In this document: piece by piece, positions 1-13,455 of the stretch | Layout: each line of letters opens with the position of its first letter | Numbering within the stretch: position 1 is the stretch's first letter | DNA from: Deinococcus sp. Leaf326 | GTDB lineage: Bacteria; Deinococcota; Deinococci; Deinococcales; Deinococcaceae | DNA length: 64,000 nt | Reading direction: 5' to 3' | NCBI RefSeq assembly: GCF_001424185.1 | Contig: NZ_LMOM01000012.1 | Location: 28,906 to 92,905 of the forward strand | Made by a program: the position numbers and the translations under genes | Notes under the pieces: model-generated | What the model was told of the DNA's origin: nothing | The model's database searches: none | What the model saw: only the letters and a program-made list of their open reading frames with translations

Positions 1-119
1 CGGGCAGAGATTGTGAGGGCGACTAGGTTGGCGTCCTGCGCTTTACCGGAAGCTGCCGGACAAGAGGCGCGGGGCCACTGGCCAGCGTCCACCGCACTTC
101 ATTCCCCGGAGGTCCACCC

Positions 120-317
120 ATGAAACTCTCCAACATCCTGTATATCCTCGGTTTCGGTTCAATCATCCTGAGCGCCGCCAACTTCTTCAAGAGCCAGGAT
201 TCCGACAGCGAGCGCAACGGTATCTTCGTGGGTCACTGGGCACCCACCTTCCTGATCCTGGGCAAGGTCGCCGAGGACCGCGAGAAGGAAGGCCGCGGCC
301 TGTTCGACTTCAGCTGA
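120..317 (+). CDS. Small conserved-type membrane protein, unknown function
   Basis: A 65-residue protein with one hydrophobic segment at about residues 6-22 and a short charged tail, so probably a single-pass inner-membrane protein. The ATG is preceded by a good ribosome binding site, GGAGGT at 108-113 with 6 nt spacing, and the gene ends just before a strong hairpin terminator. These signals make it a real gene although it is short. I recognise no domain. It is convergent with accC and has no visible operon partner in the window. Function unknown. Confidence 0.7.
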   Translation: MKLSNILYILGFGSIILSAANFFKSQDSDSERNGIFVGHWAPTFLILGKVAEDREKEGRGLFDFS

Positions 318-328
318 GGACGGCAGCA

Positions 329-365
329 GAAAGGCGGGCGACTTACCCTAAGTCGCCCGCCTTTC
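329..365. terminator. Bidirectional intrinsic terminator between convergent genes
   Basis: A 17-bp perfect inverted repeat (329-345 with 349-365) has a 3-nt loop and an A-rich/T-rich outer edge. It lies between the small membrane protein gene and the end of accC and can serve both. Confidence 0.85.
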
Positions 366-375
366 CCTTTTGCGT

Positions 376-1713
<1,338 letters not shown>

Positions 1714-1727
1714 GTGCGCTCCGGGCC

Positions 1728-2270
1728 TTACTCGATGACGAACAGGGTCTGACCGTATTCGACCGGCTCGGCGTTCTTCACCAGAATCTGGCGCACCACA
1801 CCGCCTGTCTCGGCCTCGATCTCGTTCATCAGCTTCATGGCCTCGATGATGCACAGCACCTGTCCGGCCTCGACCTTGTCGCCGACTTTGACATAGGCGG
1901 GCGCGTCGGGGCTGCTCGACGCGTAGAAGGTGCCCACGATGGGCGCCTTGACCGGCGTGCCGGCACTGGCGGGGGCCGCCGCCTCGGGGCTGGTCGTCGC
2001 CGGAGCGTCGCTGGCCGCGGGGGCAGGGGGAGCGGGCGTAGGCGCGGTGTCGGCGGCCGAAGCCTGGGGCATCGGCGCGGCCGGCAGGGGCGCCGGGGCC
2101 GGGGCAGCGTAGACCTGCGGCGCCTGCATCTGCGGGGTGGCCACGGGCGCGGCAGCGTACTGCGGCCCACGCTTGAGCGCGAGATCGAAGCTGCCGGTTT
2201 TGAGGGCGAATTCACGCACGTCGGCCGCGCTCAGGGCGTCGAGGATCTTCTTCAGGTCGTCGGGATGCAT
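1728..2270 (-). CDS. accB: Acetyl-CoA carboxylase, biotin carboxyl carrier protein
   Basis: A 180-residue BCCP. Residues 1-40 are the N-terminal segment, 41-105 an Ala/Pro-rich mobile linker, and 106-180 the biotinyl domain with the EAMKLMNE motif, so Lys146 is the biotinylation site. It carries biotin between AccC and the carboxyltransferase subunits. GGAGG lies just upstream of the ATG. First gene of the accB-accC pair. The carboxyltransferase genes accA and accD are not in this window. Confidence 0.97.
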   Translation of the reverse strand: MHPDDLKKILDALSAADVREFALKTGSFDLALKRGPQYAAAPVATPQMQAPQVYAAPAPAPLPAAPMPQASAADTAPTPAPPAPAASDAPATTSPEAAAPASAGTPVKAPIVGTFYASSSPDAPAYVKVGDKVEAGQVLCIIEAMKLMNEIEAETGGVVRQILVKNAEPVEYGQTLFVIE

Positions 2271-2370
2271 GGAACCTCCGGAAAAATGGGAACGGGGCAG
2301 GAAAAGGGGGAGCAGGTCCGGGGGACGCTCCCTAACGGGCGTTTGGCTGAACCGAGTCTAACGCGAAGAC

Positions 2371-2404
2371 GCCAGCCGCCTTCCGTGGGGGGAAGGCGGC
2401 TGGC
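2371..2404 (-). terminator. Hairpin downstream of efp
   Basis: A perfect 14-bp stem (2371-2384 with 2391-2404) with a 6-nt loop sits 16 nt past the efp stop codon. There is no long U run, so termination efficiency is uncertain. It also separates efp from accB. Confidence 0.6.
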
Positions 2405-2420
2405 GAGCAGGTCACGTCGT

Positions 2421-2979
<559 letters not shown>

Positions 2980-3147
2980 TCGCTTTCTCCTCCATTTCTG
3001 TCCGGGGCCGCCTCGGCCGGCGCCGCGTCCTGTCCGCTGGGGGCCAGAACCGGCGCCGGGCCAGGGGCCGCGCGGCAACGCCCGCAAGTCTAGCAGAGAC
3101 ATGCCTTTGCCTTCCACATTGGCCCCTTCCACCCCTGGGGCGGCTTT

Positions 3148-3156
3148 TGCTATGCT
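3148..3156 (+). promoter_or_regulatory. Extended -10 candidate for rplY
   Basis: TGCTATGCT matches an extended -10 element about 90 nt upstream of rplY. No convincing -35 box is visible at the right distance. Inferred only. Confidence 0.35.
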
Positions 3157-3244
3157 GTCAGGGTTGCCCGCCCGCCCCCGCTTCTGTTGACCCGGAACTG
3201 GCCGAGCGCGAGGCGGCGAAGAGACCCTCTCAAGGAGAAGCACC

Positions 3245-3964
3245 ATGGAACTGAACGCCAAACCCCGCAGCAGCCGCGAAAAGCTGGCAGAAGGCATGAT
3301 CCCCGCCGTCGCATACAACAAGGAAAACAACGTTTCCTTCGCGCTGGACCGCAAGGTCTTCGACCGCGCCTTCCGCACCCAGGGTACGGCCGGCCTGTTC
3401 GACATCACTGTCGAAGGCGGCCAGACCTTCCCGGCCCTCGTCAAGACGGTCCAGATGGACAAGCGCCGCCGCCTGCCCATCCACGTCGACTTCTACATGG
3501 TCACCTACGGTGAACCCGTCGAAGTGTCGGTGCCTGTGCACACCACCGGCCGCAGCCAGGGTGAAGTCCAGGGCGGCCTGCTCGACACCGTGCTGCACAA
3601 CCTGAGCATCATTGCTCCGGGGCCGCGCCGCATTCCCCAGGAACTGACCGTGGACGTGACCGCCCTGAACATCGGCGACCACGTCACCGCCGGCCAGATC
3701 AAGCTGCCCGACGGCGTCAAGCTGGCCGTGGCCGAAGACACCGTGGTCATCAGCGTGCTGCCCCCCCGTCTGACCACCGAGCAGCTCGAAGCCGAAACCC
3801 AGGCTGCCCAGGTGGCGGGTCTGGTCGCCGCCGGCGAGATCTCCGAAGAAGCGGCCCAGGCCGTTCTGGAAGGCGACGCCAGCATCGAGGACGTCAAGAC
3901 CGAAGCCGCGAGCGAGGCCGACCGCGAGACGGCCGAAGCCAGCGACGAAGCCAACAACGCCTGA
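3245..3964 (+). CDS. rplY: 50S ribosomal protein L25 / general stress protein Ctc
   Basis: A 239-residue L25 of the long Ctc type. Residues 1-95 form the 5S-rRNA-binding L25 fold and about 96-185 the TL5/Ctc C-terminal domain. A further acidic Ala/Glu-rich extension runs to residue 239, as known for Deinococcus CTC, which has an additional domain compared with the 94-residue E. coli protein. Good SD (AAGGAGA) before the ATG. Monocistronic, followed by a strong terminator. Confidence 0.95.
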   Translation: MELNAKPRSSREKLAEGMIPAVAYNKENNVSFALDRKVFDRAFRTQGTAGLFDITVEGGQTFPALVKTVQMDKRRRLPIHVDFYMVTYGEPVEVSVPVHTTGRSQGEVQGGLLDTVLHNLSIIAPGPRRIPQELTVDVTALNIGDHVTAGQIKLPDGVKLAVAEDTVVISVLPPRLTTEQLEAETQAAQVAGLVAAGEISEEAAQAVLEGDASIEDVKTEAASEADRETAEASDEANNA

Positions 3965-3980
3965 TCTCAGGTGTGAGCGG

Positions 3981-4012
3981 ACCGGGGCGCCCTGCGGGGG
4001 GCCCCGGTTTTC
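3981..4012 (+). terminator. Intrinsic terminator of rplY
   Basis: Stem ACCGGGGC (3981-3988) pairs with GCCCCGGT (4001-4008) and is followed by a T-rich tract (TTTTCTGTT). Confidence 0.8.
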
Positions 4013-4302
4013 TGTTGGGCATGTTTTCCTGGGATTGTGATTCTGGACAGCCAGACCCTGTTTTAGGCAAGGGCCGTGATGGGCAATGCCCCGGCCGCAC
4101 GGTAAGGCGCGTCGCCTTCGTTCTGACCGTTCCTTCGTCCACCCAGTCTTGCTGGTTGCGTCGGGTCAGGTACTAGGTGACCCAGGGCTTCTGCCGGTGC
4201 CGCGCCTAGAACACCTGCCGCGCGGCACCCAGCTCCGGCCTGTGTTCGTCGTCGCTGGGGCGCTCGTGTGGGCGCAGAAGGCAGTGGACTGAGCTGCGGC
4301 CC
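4013..4302. other. Intergenic stretch, no feature recognised
   Basis: About 290 bases lie between the rplY terminator and the end of the convergent ATP-grasp gene. Only short frames with no plausible start or composition are present, and I see no RNA gene. Confidence 0.5.
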
Positions 4303-5061
4303 CTAGGCCCACAGGTCTACGAACCGGGCCACGTCCCAGCCCACGAGGTCGGAGACCTGGCCGTCCCCCACCTCGACGACCCGCAGCGTGCCGTCCTCCC
4401 GCATGGCCACATCTACCGAGAAGAAGGGGAGGGCCAGCCGTTCGGCGCAGGCCTGTACGGGGCCGGGCACCGCAGTGCTGTCCGCTGAGGCGGGCTGGCC
4501 CCGCACCACGAAATACCGCCGCTCGGTGTCGGGCACGAAAGCCTCGAAGCGGCGCACGCACAGCCCTCCCTCGATCTGCCCCCGGAAATGCGCCATCTCG
4601 TCCATCAGCGCCGCGATCTGCTTGGGCTGCTCGATCAGGCTGCCGCTGCCGGTCTTGAGCGACTTGACATAGTCCTTGACAAAAAACCGGTCCCAACCCA
4701 GGGCCCGCAGCCGGGCCTCGGCCGTCTCCAGGTCAGAGAAGCACACCGTCTCGGGCGTGAGGTCGGCCAATAGGGGTGCCCAGTTGGGGAGGTGGTGCGC
4801 GCCGAGGTACTGGGCCGACGAGGTCAGGAGGTCGCCGCCCGCCGCCTGCACGGCCGCTTCCAGTGCGTTGTACCCGGCAGCGTTCAGCATCCACCCGCGG
4901 TACAGCGCCGTGTCGCCGGGGTTGGGGACCGGATGCAGCTGGCCGCCGTCATCCAGCGTGGACACGCTCCAGCCCAGCGCGGCGAAGGCAGCGGCCTCGT
5001 CGGCGTACTGCGCGTCGGGCCGGGTAGGCTGAAAGTAGTCGGCTGGAACGATCAGTCGCAT
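4303..5061 (-). CDS. ATP-grasp domain protein (DUF4343-like)
   Basis: A 252-residue protein resembling the ATP-grasp proteins of the DUF4343 type. The central lysine-containing segment FVKDYVKSLKTGSGS fits the nucleotide-binding strand, and the C-terminal VVEVGDGQVSDL fits the metal/ATP-binding strand of that fold. Such proteins ligate a carboxylate to an amine or thiol, but the substrate cannot be told. The ATG at 5061 is preceded at 6 nt by a TATGCT box, which supports this start and a leaderless mRNA. The frame continues 13 codons upstream without other support. Confidence 0.75.
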   Translation of the reverse strand: MRLIVPADYFQPTRPDAQYADEAAAFAALGWSVSTLDDGGQLHPVPNPGDTALYRGWMLNAAGYNALEAAVQAAGGDLLTSSAQYLGAHHLPNWAPLLADLTPETVCFSDLETAEARLRALGWDRFFVKDYVKSLKTGSGSLIEQPKQIAALMDEMAHFRGQIEGGLCVRRFEAFVPDTERRYFVVRGQPASADSTAVPGPVQACAERLALPFFSVDVAMREDGTLRVVEVGDGQVSDLVGWDVARFVDLWA

Positions 5062-5067
5062 GTCGGG

Positions 5068-5073
5068 AGCATA
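5068..5073 (-). promoter_or_regulatory. Leaderless -10 box (TATGCT) for the ATP-grasp gene
   Basis: TATGCT on the minus strand ends 6 nt before the ATG at 5061, the spacing expected for a leaderless transcript in Deinococcus. Confidence 0.55.
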
Positions 5074-5297
5074 GGGGAAGGGGCCGGCCCGGGGCCGCAC
5101 AACCGAGTCGGCTCAGAGAAATACCTGGATAGTCCTTATCTGCCGGGAAGCCGCTGCTCGGGGCGGCCAGACAGTGCCGTGCTGCCGACATGGCGGGAAG
5201 CTCAACTTCGGGTCAAGGCCGGCCAGGAAAGGGCAGTCTAGGATGCTCGGTGACGCGCCCCGCCTGCCACGGACAGGGCGACCCCAAGGAGAATTCC

Positions 5298-5714
5298 ATG
5301 CCCAGCAAGACCCTCAAAGACCTGGCCGAGCACATGCGCGGCATCGACATCGCCATGCTCTCGACCATCACCGAGGGCGGCTACATCGCGGGCCGCCCGA
5401 TGAGCAACAACGGTGAGGTCGAGTACGACGGCACCTCGTACTACTTCACGGACGAAGATACCCGCACCGTGGGCGACATTCGCCGCGAGCCGAAGGTCGC
5501 GCTGGCCTTTCAGGGCAAGGATGGCTTCTCGCTGGCCGTCGAAGGTCAGGCCCGGCTGAGCCAGGACCGGGGCGAGATGGGCGAGCACTGGACCCCTGAT
5601 CTCGACCAGTGGTTCGAGAAGGGCCTCGATACTCCCGGCCTGACCATGATTGTGGTGGAGGCCGAGCGCGCCCACTACTGGGCCAAGGGCGACGAGGGCG
5701 AAGTCACGATCTGA
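5298..5714 (+). CDS. Pyridoxamine 5'-phosphate oxidase-fold general stress protein
   Basis: A 138-residue PNPOx-like split-barrel flavin-binding protein of the general stress type. The N-terminal helix DLAEHMRGIDIAMLSTI followed by GRPMS and the later YFTDEDTRTVGDI are typical of this family. It probably binds FMN or F420 and acts in stress protection, but its substrate is unknown. The ATG at 5298 has an AAGGAG ribosome binding site at 5286-5291, which makes it preferable to an ATG 108 nt further upstream. It ends at a strong bidirectional terminator facing sufD. Confidence 0.9.
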   Translation: MPSKTLKDLAEHMRGIDIAMLSTITEGGYIAGRPMSNNGEVEYDGTSYYFTDEDTRTVGDIRREPKVALAFQGKDGFSLAVEGQARLSQDRGEMGEHWTPDLDQWFEKGLDTPGLTMIVVEAERAHYWAKGDEGEVTI

Positions 5715-5719
5715 CTTTG

Positions 5720-5772
5720 ACCAGGAAAGCGGCCGCCCAGAGTATCTGCATCTAGGCGGCCGCTTTCCTGGT
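5720..5772. terminator. Bidirectional terminator between PNPOx gene and sufD
   Basis: A perfect 18-bp stem (5720-5737 with 5755-5772) with a 17-nt loop lies between two convergent genes. Confidence 0.85.
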
Positions 5773-5779
5773 TACGCGT

Positions 5780-7135
<1,356 letters not shown>

Positions 7136-7171
7136 GGGATCTCCAAAATCAGAGGGGGCGAGGCTTGCCGC

Positions 7172-7531
7172 TCAGCCGAAAAACGACTCGACTTCCAGAA
7201 CGAAGCCGCCCGGCGTATCGAAATAGAACGTCAGTCGCCCGTTGTTCTCGTGCGGCTCGGGAATGCTGAAGCCCGCGTCCGTGAGCTGCTTATGCATGTC
7301 GCGCACTTGCTGGGGCGTGTCCTGCATGAACCCGATGTGAAACACCTTGGGGTACGAGACGTCCTTGACCTTGAACACCGAGATCAGCGAGCCCGCGTCG
7401 TCGCGCAGAAAGGCCATGCGGTCGTTCATGGGCATGCCGTCGCCCGCCGGTTTGAGGCCGAAGTGGTCCTGAAACAGGGCCACGCTGGCCGGCACATCGG
7501 TCACGCCGAGGTTGATGTGATTGAGCTTCAT
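7172..7531 (-). CDS. VOC (glyoxalase/bleomycin-resistance fold) protein inside the suf operon
   Basis: A 119-residue single-domain vicinal-oxygen-chelate protein. Residues 3-10 (LNHINLGV) give the first metal-ligand His region, and VFHIGFM and FVLEVESFFG fit the remaining ligand strands of the fold. VOC proteins are metal-dependent isomerases, dioxygenases or lyases, and the substrate here is unknown. It lies between sufB and sufD in the same orientation with small gaps (77 and 36 nt), so it is probably co-transcribed. Whether it has a role in cluster assembly or oxidative stress is inference. Confidence 0.9.
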   Translation of the reverse strand: MKLNHINLGVTDVPASVALFQDHFGLKPAGDGMPMNDRMAFLRDDAGSLISVFKVKDVSYPKVFHIGFMQDTPQQVRDMHKQLTDAGFSIPEPHENNGRLTFYFDTPGGFVLEVESFFG

Positions 7532-7564
7532 GTGGACTCCTGTGCGGGCTGGGGGCAGAGCTCA

Positions 7565-7600
7565 CCCCCACGCCCGCCGGCCGGGGCCGGGACGTGGGGG
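7565..7600 (-). promoter_or_regulatory. Hairpin between sufB and the VOC gene
   Basis: CCCCCACG (7565-7572) pairs with CGTGGGGG (7593-7600) around a GC-rich inner loop. With no U run, it looks more like an mRNA-processing or partial-attenuation element than a full terminator. Weak inference. Confidence 0.3.
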
Positions 7601-7608
7601 CAGAGGAC

Positions 7609-9015
<1,407 letters not shown>

Positions 9016-9060
9016 GTGACGCTCCTTGATCTCAGGGACAGGGAAGGGGGCGCGCGGCGC

Positions 9061-9825
<765 letters not shown>

Positions 9826-9883
9826 GTGGTCTCCTTCAGGAATTGCCCGTCGCAGTGTGGCCGCTGGGGGCTGGGGCTGCTGT

Positions 9884-9898
9884 TAGGAATAATTCCTA
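9884..9898. promoter_or_regulatory. Palindromic operator candidate of the suf operon
   Basis: TAGGAAT-A-ATTCCTA is a perfect 7-bp dyad with one central base, immediately downstream of the suf -10 box. A protein bound there would cover the transcription start. The regulator is unknown; an Rrf2-, Fur- or DtxR-type metal or Fe-S sensor would fit the role. Confidence 0.55.
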
Positions 9899-9909
9899 GT
9901 TACCGGTCT

Positions 9910-9938
9910 ATTTTACCCGTCTTTCGCTCTAAAGTCGA
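9910..9938 (-). promoter_or_regulatory. Promoter of the suf operon
   Basis: On the minus strand the -35 box is TCGACT (9933-9938) and the -10 box TAAAAT (9910-9915), separated by 17 bp. The -10 matches consensus in 5 of 6 bases and the -35 in 4 of 6. Confidence 0.65.
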
Positions 9939-10036
9939 GTCGGACGCTGCGGTATGCCAACCCGTCGGGCAGCAGATGAGCGGCCCCCAGCGGGTTTTCA
10001 CGCTTGCCACCCGGATGTGTGCTACCCGTAGGTTTG

Positions 10037-10723
10037 ATGAATCTTCTCGATCTCGCCCGCGCCGCCGGACCCCTGCTCTGGGTCCTGCTGCTGCTGTCCA
10101 TCTACGTGGTCTACCTGACGGTGATGCGGGTTCTGGCCCTGAACCGTCTGGGCCAGGACGCCGGCACCCTGATCGAGCGGGCCCGCGCCCTCACGGCCGA
10201 AAGCGGCCCGGTCTCGGCCCTGCGGGAAGTGGACCACGTCGCCCATCCCAGTCCCGCCGCCGCCGTGCTGCGCGCCGGACTGGGGCGCGCCGACCGGGGC
10301 GAGGCCGCCTCACAGGCCGCCATGAACGCGGCCGTGCTCGACGGCGACGCCCGCGCCTATGCCGGACTCTCGGCGCTGGGCACCGCTGCCCAGATCGCGC
10401 CGCTGCTGGGCCTGCTGGGCACCGTGATCGGCATGGTGCGTTCGTTCCTGGTATTCAGCAGTACCTCGGCGCCCACGCCCGCACAACTGGCGACCGGCAT
10501 CAGCGAGGCGCTCATCAATACGGCCGGGGGACTGATCGTGGCGATCATCGCCTACGTTGCCCGCAACGCTCTGCGCGCCAAGGCTGACCGCGTGATGGCG
10601 CAGGCCGAGCGCGTGCGCGAGGAACTGCCCGCGTGGCTCTCGGGCCGCCCGGCTGCCGCAGTCGCCGCGCGCCCCGCCCCCATGCCGGAAGTCGCGCTGA
10701 CCTTCGAGCCGGTGAAGGTCTAA
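10037..10723 (+). CDS. MotA/TolQ/ExbB-family proton channel protein
   Basis: A 228-residue TolQ/ExbB homologue. It has an N-terminal membrane segment (about 8-28), a cytoplasmic stretch, and two C-terminal membrane helices around GLSALGTAAQIAPLLGLLGTV and the ALINTAGGLIVAIIAY segment. These residues line the proton channel in the family. With the following ExbD/TolR-type gene it should form a proton-motive-force-driven motor in the cytoplasmic membrane. The ATG at 10037 places the first membrane helix near the N-terminus as usual; an ATG 33 nt upstream is possible. Confidence 0.93.
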   Translation: MNLLDLARAAGPLLWVLLLLSIYVVYLTVMRVLALNRLGQDAGTLIERARALTAESGPVSALREVDHVAHPSPAAAVLRAGLGRADRGEAASQAAMNAAVLDGDARAYAGLSALGTAAQIAPLLGLLGTVIGMVRSFLVFSSTSAPTPAQLATGISEALINTAGGLIVAIIAYVARNALRAKADRVMAQAERVREELPAWLSGRPAAAVAARPAPMPEVALTFEPVKV

Positions 10724-10724
10724 G

Positions 10725-11141
10725 GTGGCCCCCCTGCGCCGGCGGATGCGCGACGAGGGCGCGGCCGTGACCTTCGACTTCGCGCCCATGGTGGACATTG
10801 TGCTGCTGCTGCTCATCTTCTTTTTCCTGACGAGCAGCCTGGGGGCGCGCCAGAACGCCCTGCCGCTGGACCTGCCGCGCGCGAGCACGACCGTGCAGGA
10901 GACGCCTGCCCTGCCCATCGTCAGCGTGGACCGCTCGGGCAAGCTGTACCTGAACGGCAAGGAAACCACCCTGACCAAGCTGGGCGCGCAGCTGAGGCCC
11001 CTGGCGAGCGCCTCGGGCGGCGTGGTGGGCCTACGCGCCGACGAGCGCGGCAACTACGGCACCGTGGTCAAGGTCATGGACGTGATCAAGCAGGCCGGGG
11101 GCGAGCGCCTGGCCCTGGGCACCCGCACGGGCGGCCAGTGA
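10725..11141 (+). CDS. ExbD/TolR-family biopolymer transport protein
   Basis: A 138-residue ExbD/TolR protein with one membrane helix at about residues 20-40. It contains Asp24 in the motif FAPMVDIVLLLLIFF, the conserved protonatable residue of the family, and is followed by a periplasmic domain. GTG start 1 nt after the stop of the TolQ/ExbB gene, so the two are translationally coupled. It is probably stator and rod of the motor that energises the TonB-like protein downstream. Confidence 0.93.
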   Translation: MAPLRRRMRDEGAAVTFDFAPMVDIVLLLLIFFFLTSSLGARQNALPLDLPRASTTVQETPALPIVSVDRSGKLYLNGKETTLTKLGAQLRPLASASGGVVGLRADERGNYGTVVKVMDVIKQAGGERLALGTRTGGQ

Positions 11142-11187
11142 ACATGCTCCGCCGCCCAGCGGTCCAGCCAGCGATACGGAGACCTTC

Positions 11188-13356
11188 ATGACGACCCTGC
11201 CCACGCACCGCAAACCCCCGCCGGGCCGCGGTCCTGGCCCGGACGGCCGCCCACGTGACCGCGCCGTGGCCGCCGCCGCAACGGTGCTATTGCACGCCGC
11301 GTTGCTGGGCGGGCTGCTGCTCATGCGCCCCGACGAGCGTGCTCCCCGGATGACCACCGCCCAGGACCTGAGCCGCGCGCCGCTGGAAGTGGTGACGCTG
11401 GCCCCGGCTACGCCGACCTCCCCCCTGACGCCCCCCGTTCAGACCCGGACTGCCCAGGCGCAGCGGGAGCAGGCGCAGCGCGAAACCCAGCGCCAGGCGG
11501 CCCAGCAGGCCGCGCAGAGGCAGGCGCAGCAGCAGGCCCGTCCGGCCGCTACGCCCGCCCCGCCTCAGCCGACGCCGCCCGCCGCCCAGCCCCAGCAGTC
11601 CCGGCCCGTCCAGACGGCGCCTGCGCGGCAGGCTCCAGCGCGTCAGACTCCGGCGCAGGCCGCCGCGTCCTCTCCGGCCGCCGCCCCCACGCCGGCGCAG
11701 GCCCCGGCCGAGACCCCCACCGATGCTCAGACTCCGGCGGCCAGCCCTGCCCCGGCCGCGCAGCCGGCCACCACGGCGCCCACGGCGGGGGCCGCCCCCA
11801 TTACCGAGTTGCCGCAGGTGAGCGGAGCGCGCCCCCTGCCGGTGCCGCAGGCGATTCCCAGTGCGGCCAGTGGCGCGCGCGTGACAGTGCCCGACACGAG
11901 CGCGGCGCTGCCCAGCCCCACTGAAGCGACGCCCACTGCGGCCCGCCCAGCCGAGGAAACGCCAGTGGCCCAGGCGCCCGCCGAGACCCCGGCTGAGGCG
12001 GCCCGTCCCGCCGACCCCGTGGCCGAACCGGTGGCGCAGACGCCCGCCGCCCAGAGCGACGCGCGCGCCGAGGCCGCAGCCCCAGCGGCCGAGCCAGAGG
12101 CCGTCACCACTCTGCCCCGGCGCGAAGACGCCGCGCCCAGCAGCGCCCCTGAGTCGGCCGCCCCGGCGCGCGGCGCGGCGACGGCGACCGAGGCCCCGAC
12201 CACCGCCCGCAGCGAAGCGGCCCGCGCAAGCACGACCCAGGACACCGGCCCGGTGGTCGCGCGCATTCCGGCGCGGCCGCAGTCGGGCGGCGCGCCCCAG
12301 GCGGCGGCCCCGGCTGCCACGGTGGCCGAGCGCGGCGCGGTGCCCGTGACTGCCCCCGCCGAGGCGGGCCGCGCGGGCACGGCGAGTTCCGTGCCGGCGG
12401 CCGAGGCGACCCCCGAGCGGGCCACCGGTACGGCGCGCGGCAGCGACCCCGCGCCCACCCAGGCGAGCGCCGCCCCGGCCCGCACAACCAGCGCGGCCTC
12501 TTCCGCGCCCGAGGCGACCGCCACGCCGGCCACCCGCGCGCCGGGAGGTCCGGGCGGCAGCGCCGCGCCCGCCGCCGAAACGGCCCGCCCGGCCCAGACG
12601 CCCGGCACGGCGGCCGGCAGCGGTTCCGGGACGGCGTCCGCCGTGCCCCGCAGCGGTGAGGGCGCCCAGACCACACCCGGTGCCCAGGCCGAGGCCCCGA
12701 CACGCGGCACGCCCGGTAGCGCAGGCACCTCGGCCGGGGCGCCTGCGGGCGATACCGCCGCACGCCCGGCGGCCGGGGGAGGGGGCGCGAGTTCCGCAGC
12801 CGCCGAGACCGGCACTCCCGCCGGGGGGCGGGGGGCGGGGGGCAACGCCCCGGCCGGCCAGAGCGGTGAGGGCGCGGCCCCCGCGGCCGGACGCCCCGGC
12901 GGCAGCAACGGCGGCGGCGCCACCGGCGCGGGAGGAGACGGCGGCGCCGGCGGCGCGGTAGCCCGTGTGGGCGGTGGCGGCGGTGCGGCGGCCGGCAACG
13001 AGGACCGCCCGCTGAACTGCACGGTCGTGGTGGACGTGCGCGGCCTGGGCAACTTCCAGCGCGACATGACCAGTTTCGTGTACGCCGAGGGCGGCGCGCA
13101 GCTCTGGCCCGACGCCGCACTCGTGCAGGGCGTGAGCAGCCAGCTCGTGCAGGAGGGCAACCTGCACACCTACATCACGGCCGAGGGGCAGGCGGCGGGG
13201 TTCAGCAACGTCACCCGCGTCAAGGCCAGCAAGATCCGGCCCAGCAAGTTCGCCCCCAACTCGTCGGTCTACACCGACGTCGAGCTCTCGGGCGCCGCCG
13301 CGCAGCAGTTCCGCTCGGCCGGCAAGGCCTGCCGGGTGGTGTACCTCAAATCGTGA
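11188..13356 (+). CDS. TonB-like energy transducer with very long Ala/Pro-rich linker
   Basis: A 722-residue protein. A basic N-terminus is followed by one membrane helix at about 27-46, a low-complexity linker of some 540 residues rich in Ala, Pro, Thr, Gln and later Gly, and a compact C-terminal domain (about 605-722) with two cysteines. The layout of anchor, extended linker and terminal globular domain, and the position behind ExbB/ExbD-type genes, suggest a TonB-type transducer. The C-terminal domain does not show the usual TonB YP motif, so the assignment rests on architecture. SD GGAG before the ATG. Composition alone could also fit a different envelope-spanning protein. Confidence 0.8.
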   Translation: MTTLPTHRKPPPGRGPGPDGRPRDRAVAAAATVLLHAALLGGLLLMRPDERAPRMTTAQDLSRAPLEVVTLAPATPTSPLTPPVQTRTAQAQREQAQRETQRQAAQQAAQRQAQQQARPAATPAPPQPTPPAAQPQQSRPVQTAPARQAPARQTPAQAAASSPAAAPTPAQAPAETPTDAQTPAASPAPAAQPATTAPTAGAAPITELPQVSGARPLPVPQAIPSAASGARVTVPDTSAALPSPTEATPTAARPAEETPVAQAPAETPAEAARPADPVAEPVAQTPAAQSDARAEAAAPAAEPEAVTTLPRREDAAPSSAPESAAPARGAATATEAPTTARSEAARASTTQDTGPVVARIPARPQSGGAPQAAAPAATVAERGAVPVTAPAEAGRAGTASSVPAAEATPERATGTARGSDPAPTQASAAPARTTSAASSAPEATATPATRAPGGPGGSAAPAAETARPAQTPGTAAGSGSGTASAVPRSGEGAQTTPGAQAEAPTRGTPGSAGTSAGAPAGDTAARPAAGGGGASSAAAETGTPAGGRGAGGNAPAGQSGEGAAPAAGRPGGSNGGGATGAGGDGGAGGAVARVGGGGGAAAGNEDRPLNCTVVVDVRGLGNFQRDMTSFVYAEGGAQLWPDAALVQGVSSQLVQEGNLHTYITAEGQAAGFSNVTRVKASKIRPSKFAPNSSVYTDVELSGAAAQQFRSAGKACRVVYLKS

Positions 13357-13455
13357 ACGCGGCGGCCGAATCCTGAGTGCCGGCCCGGTCGGCAGGTCAG
13401 GTTCGCGTCACCCGCGCCTTTTTCAATGAACAGCGTTTCTCCGGAGGACCACCCT

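Noticed and set aside
11400..13000. Tandem DNA repeat or CRISPR-like array in the repetitive GC-rich stretch
   Set aside because: Repetition is at the level of Ala/Pro-rich codons. There are no regular repeat units or spacers, and one open reading frame runs through it. No CRISPR array is visible anywhere in the window.
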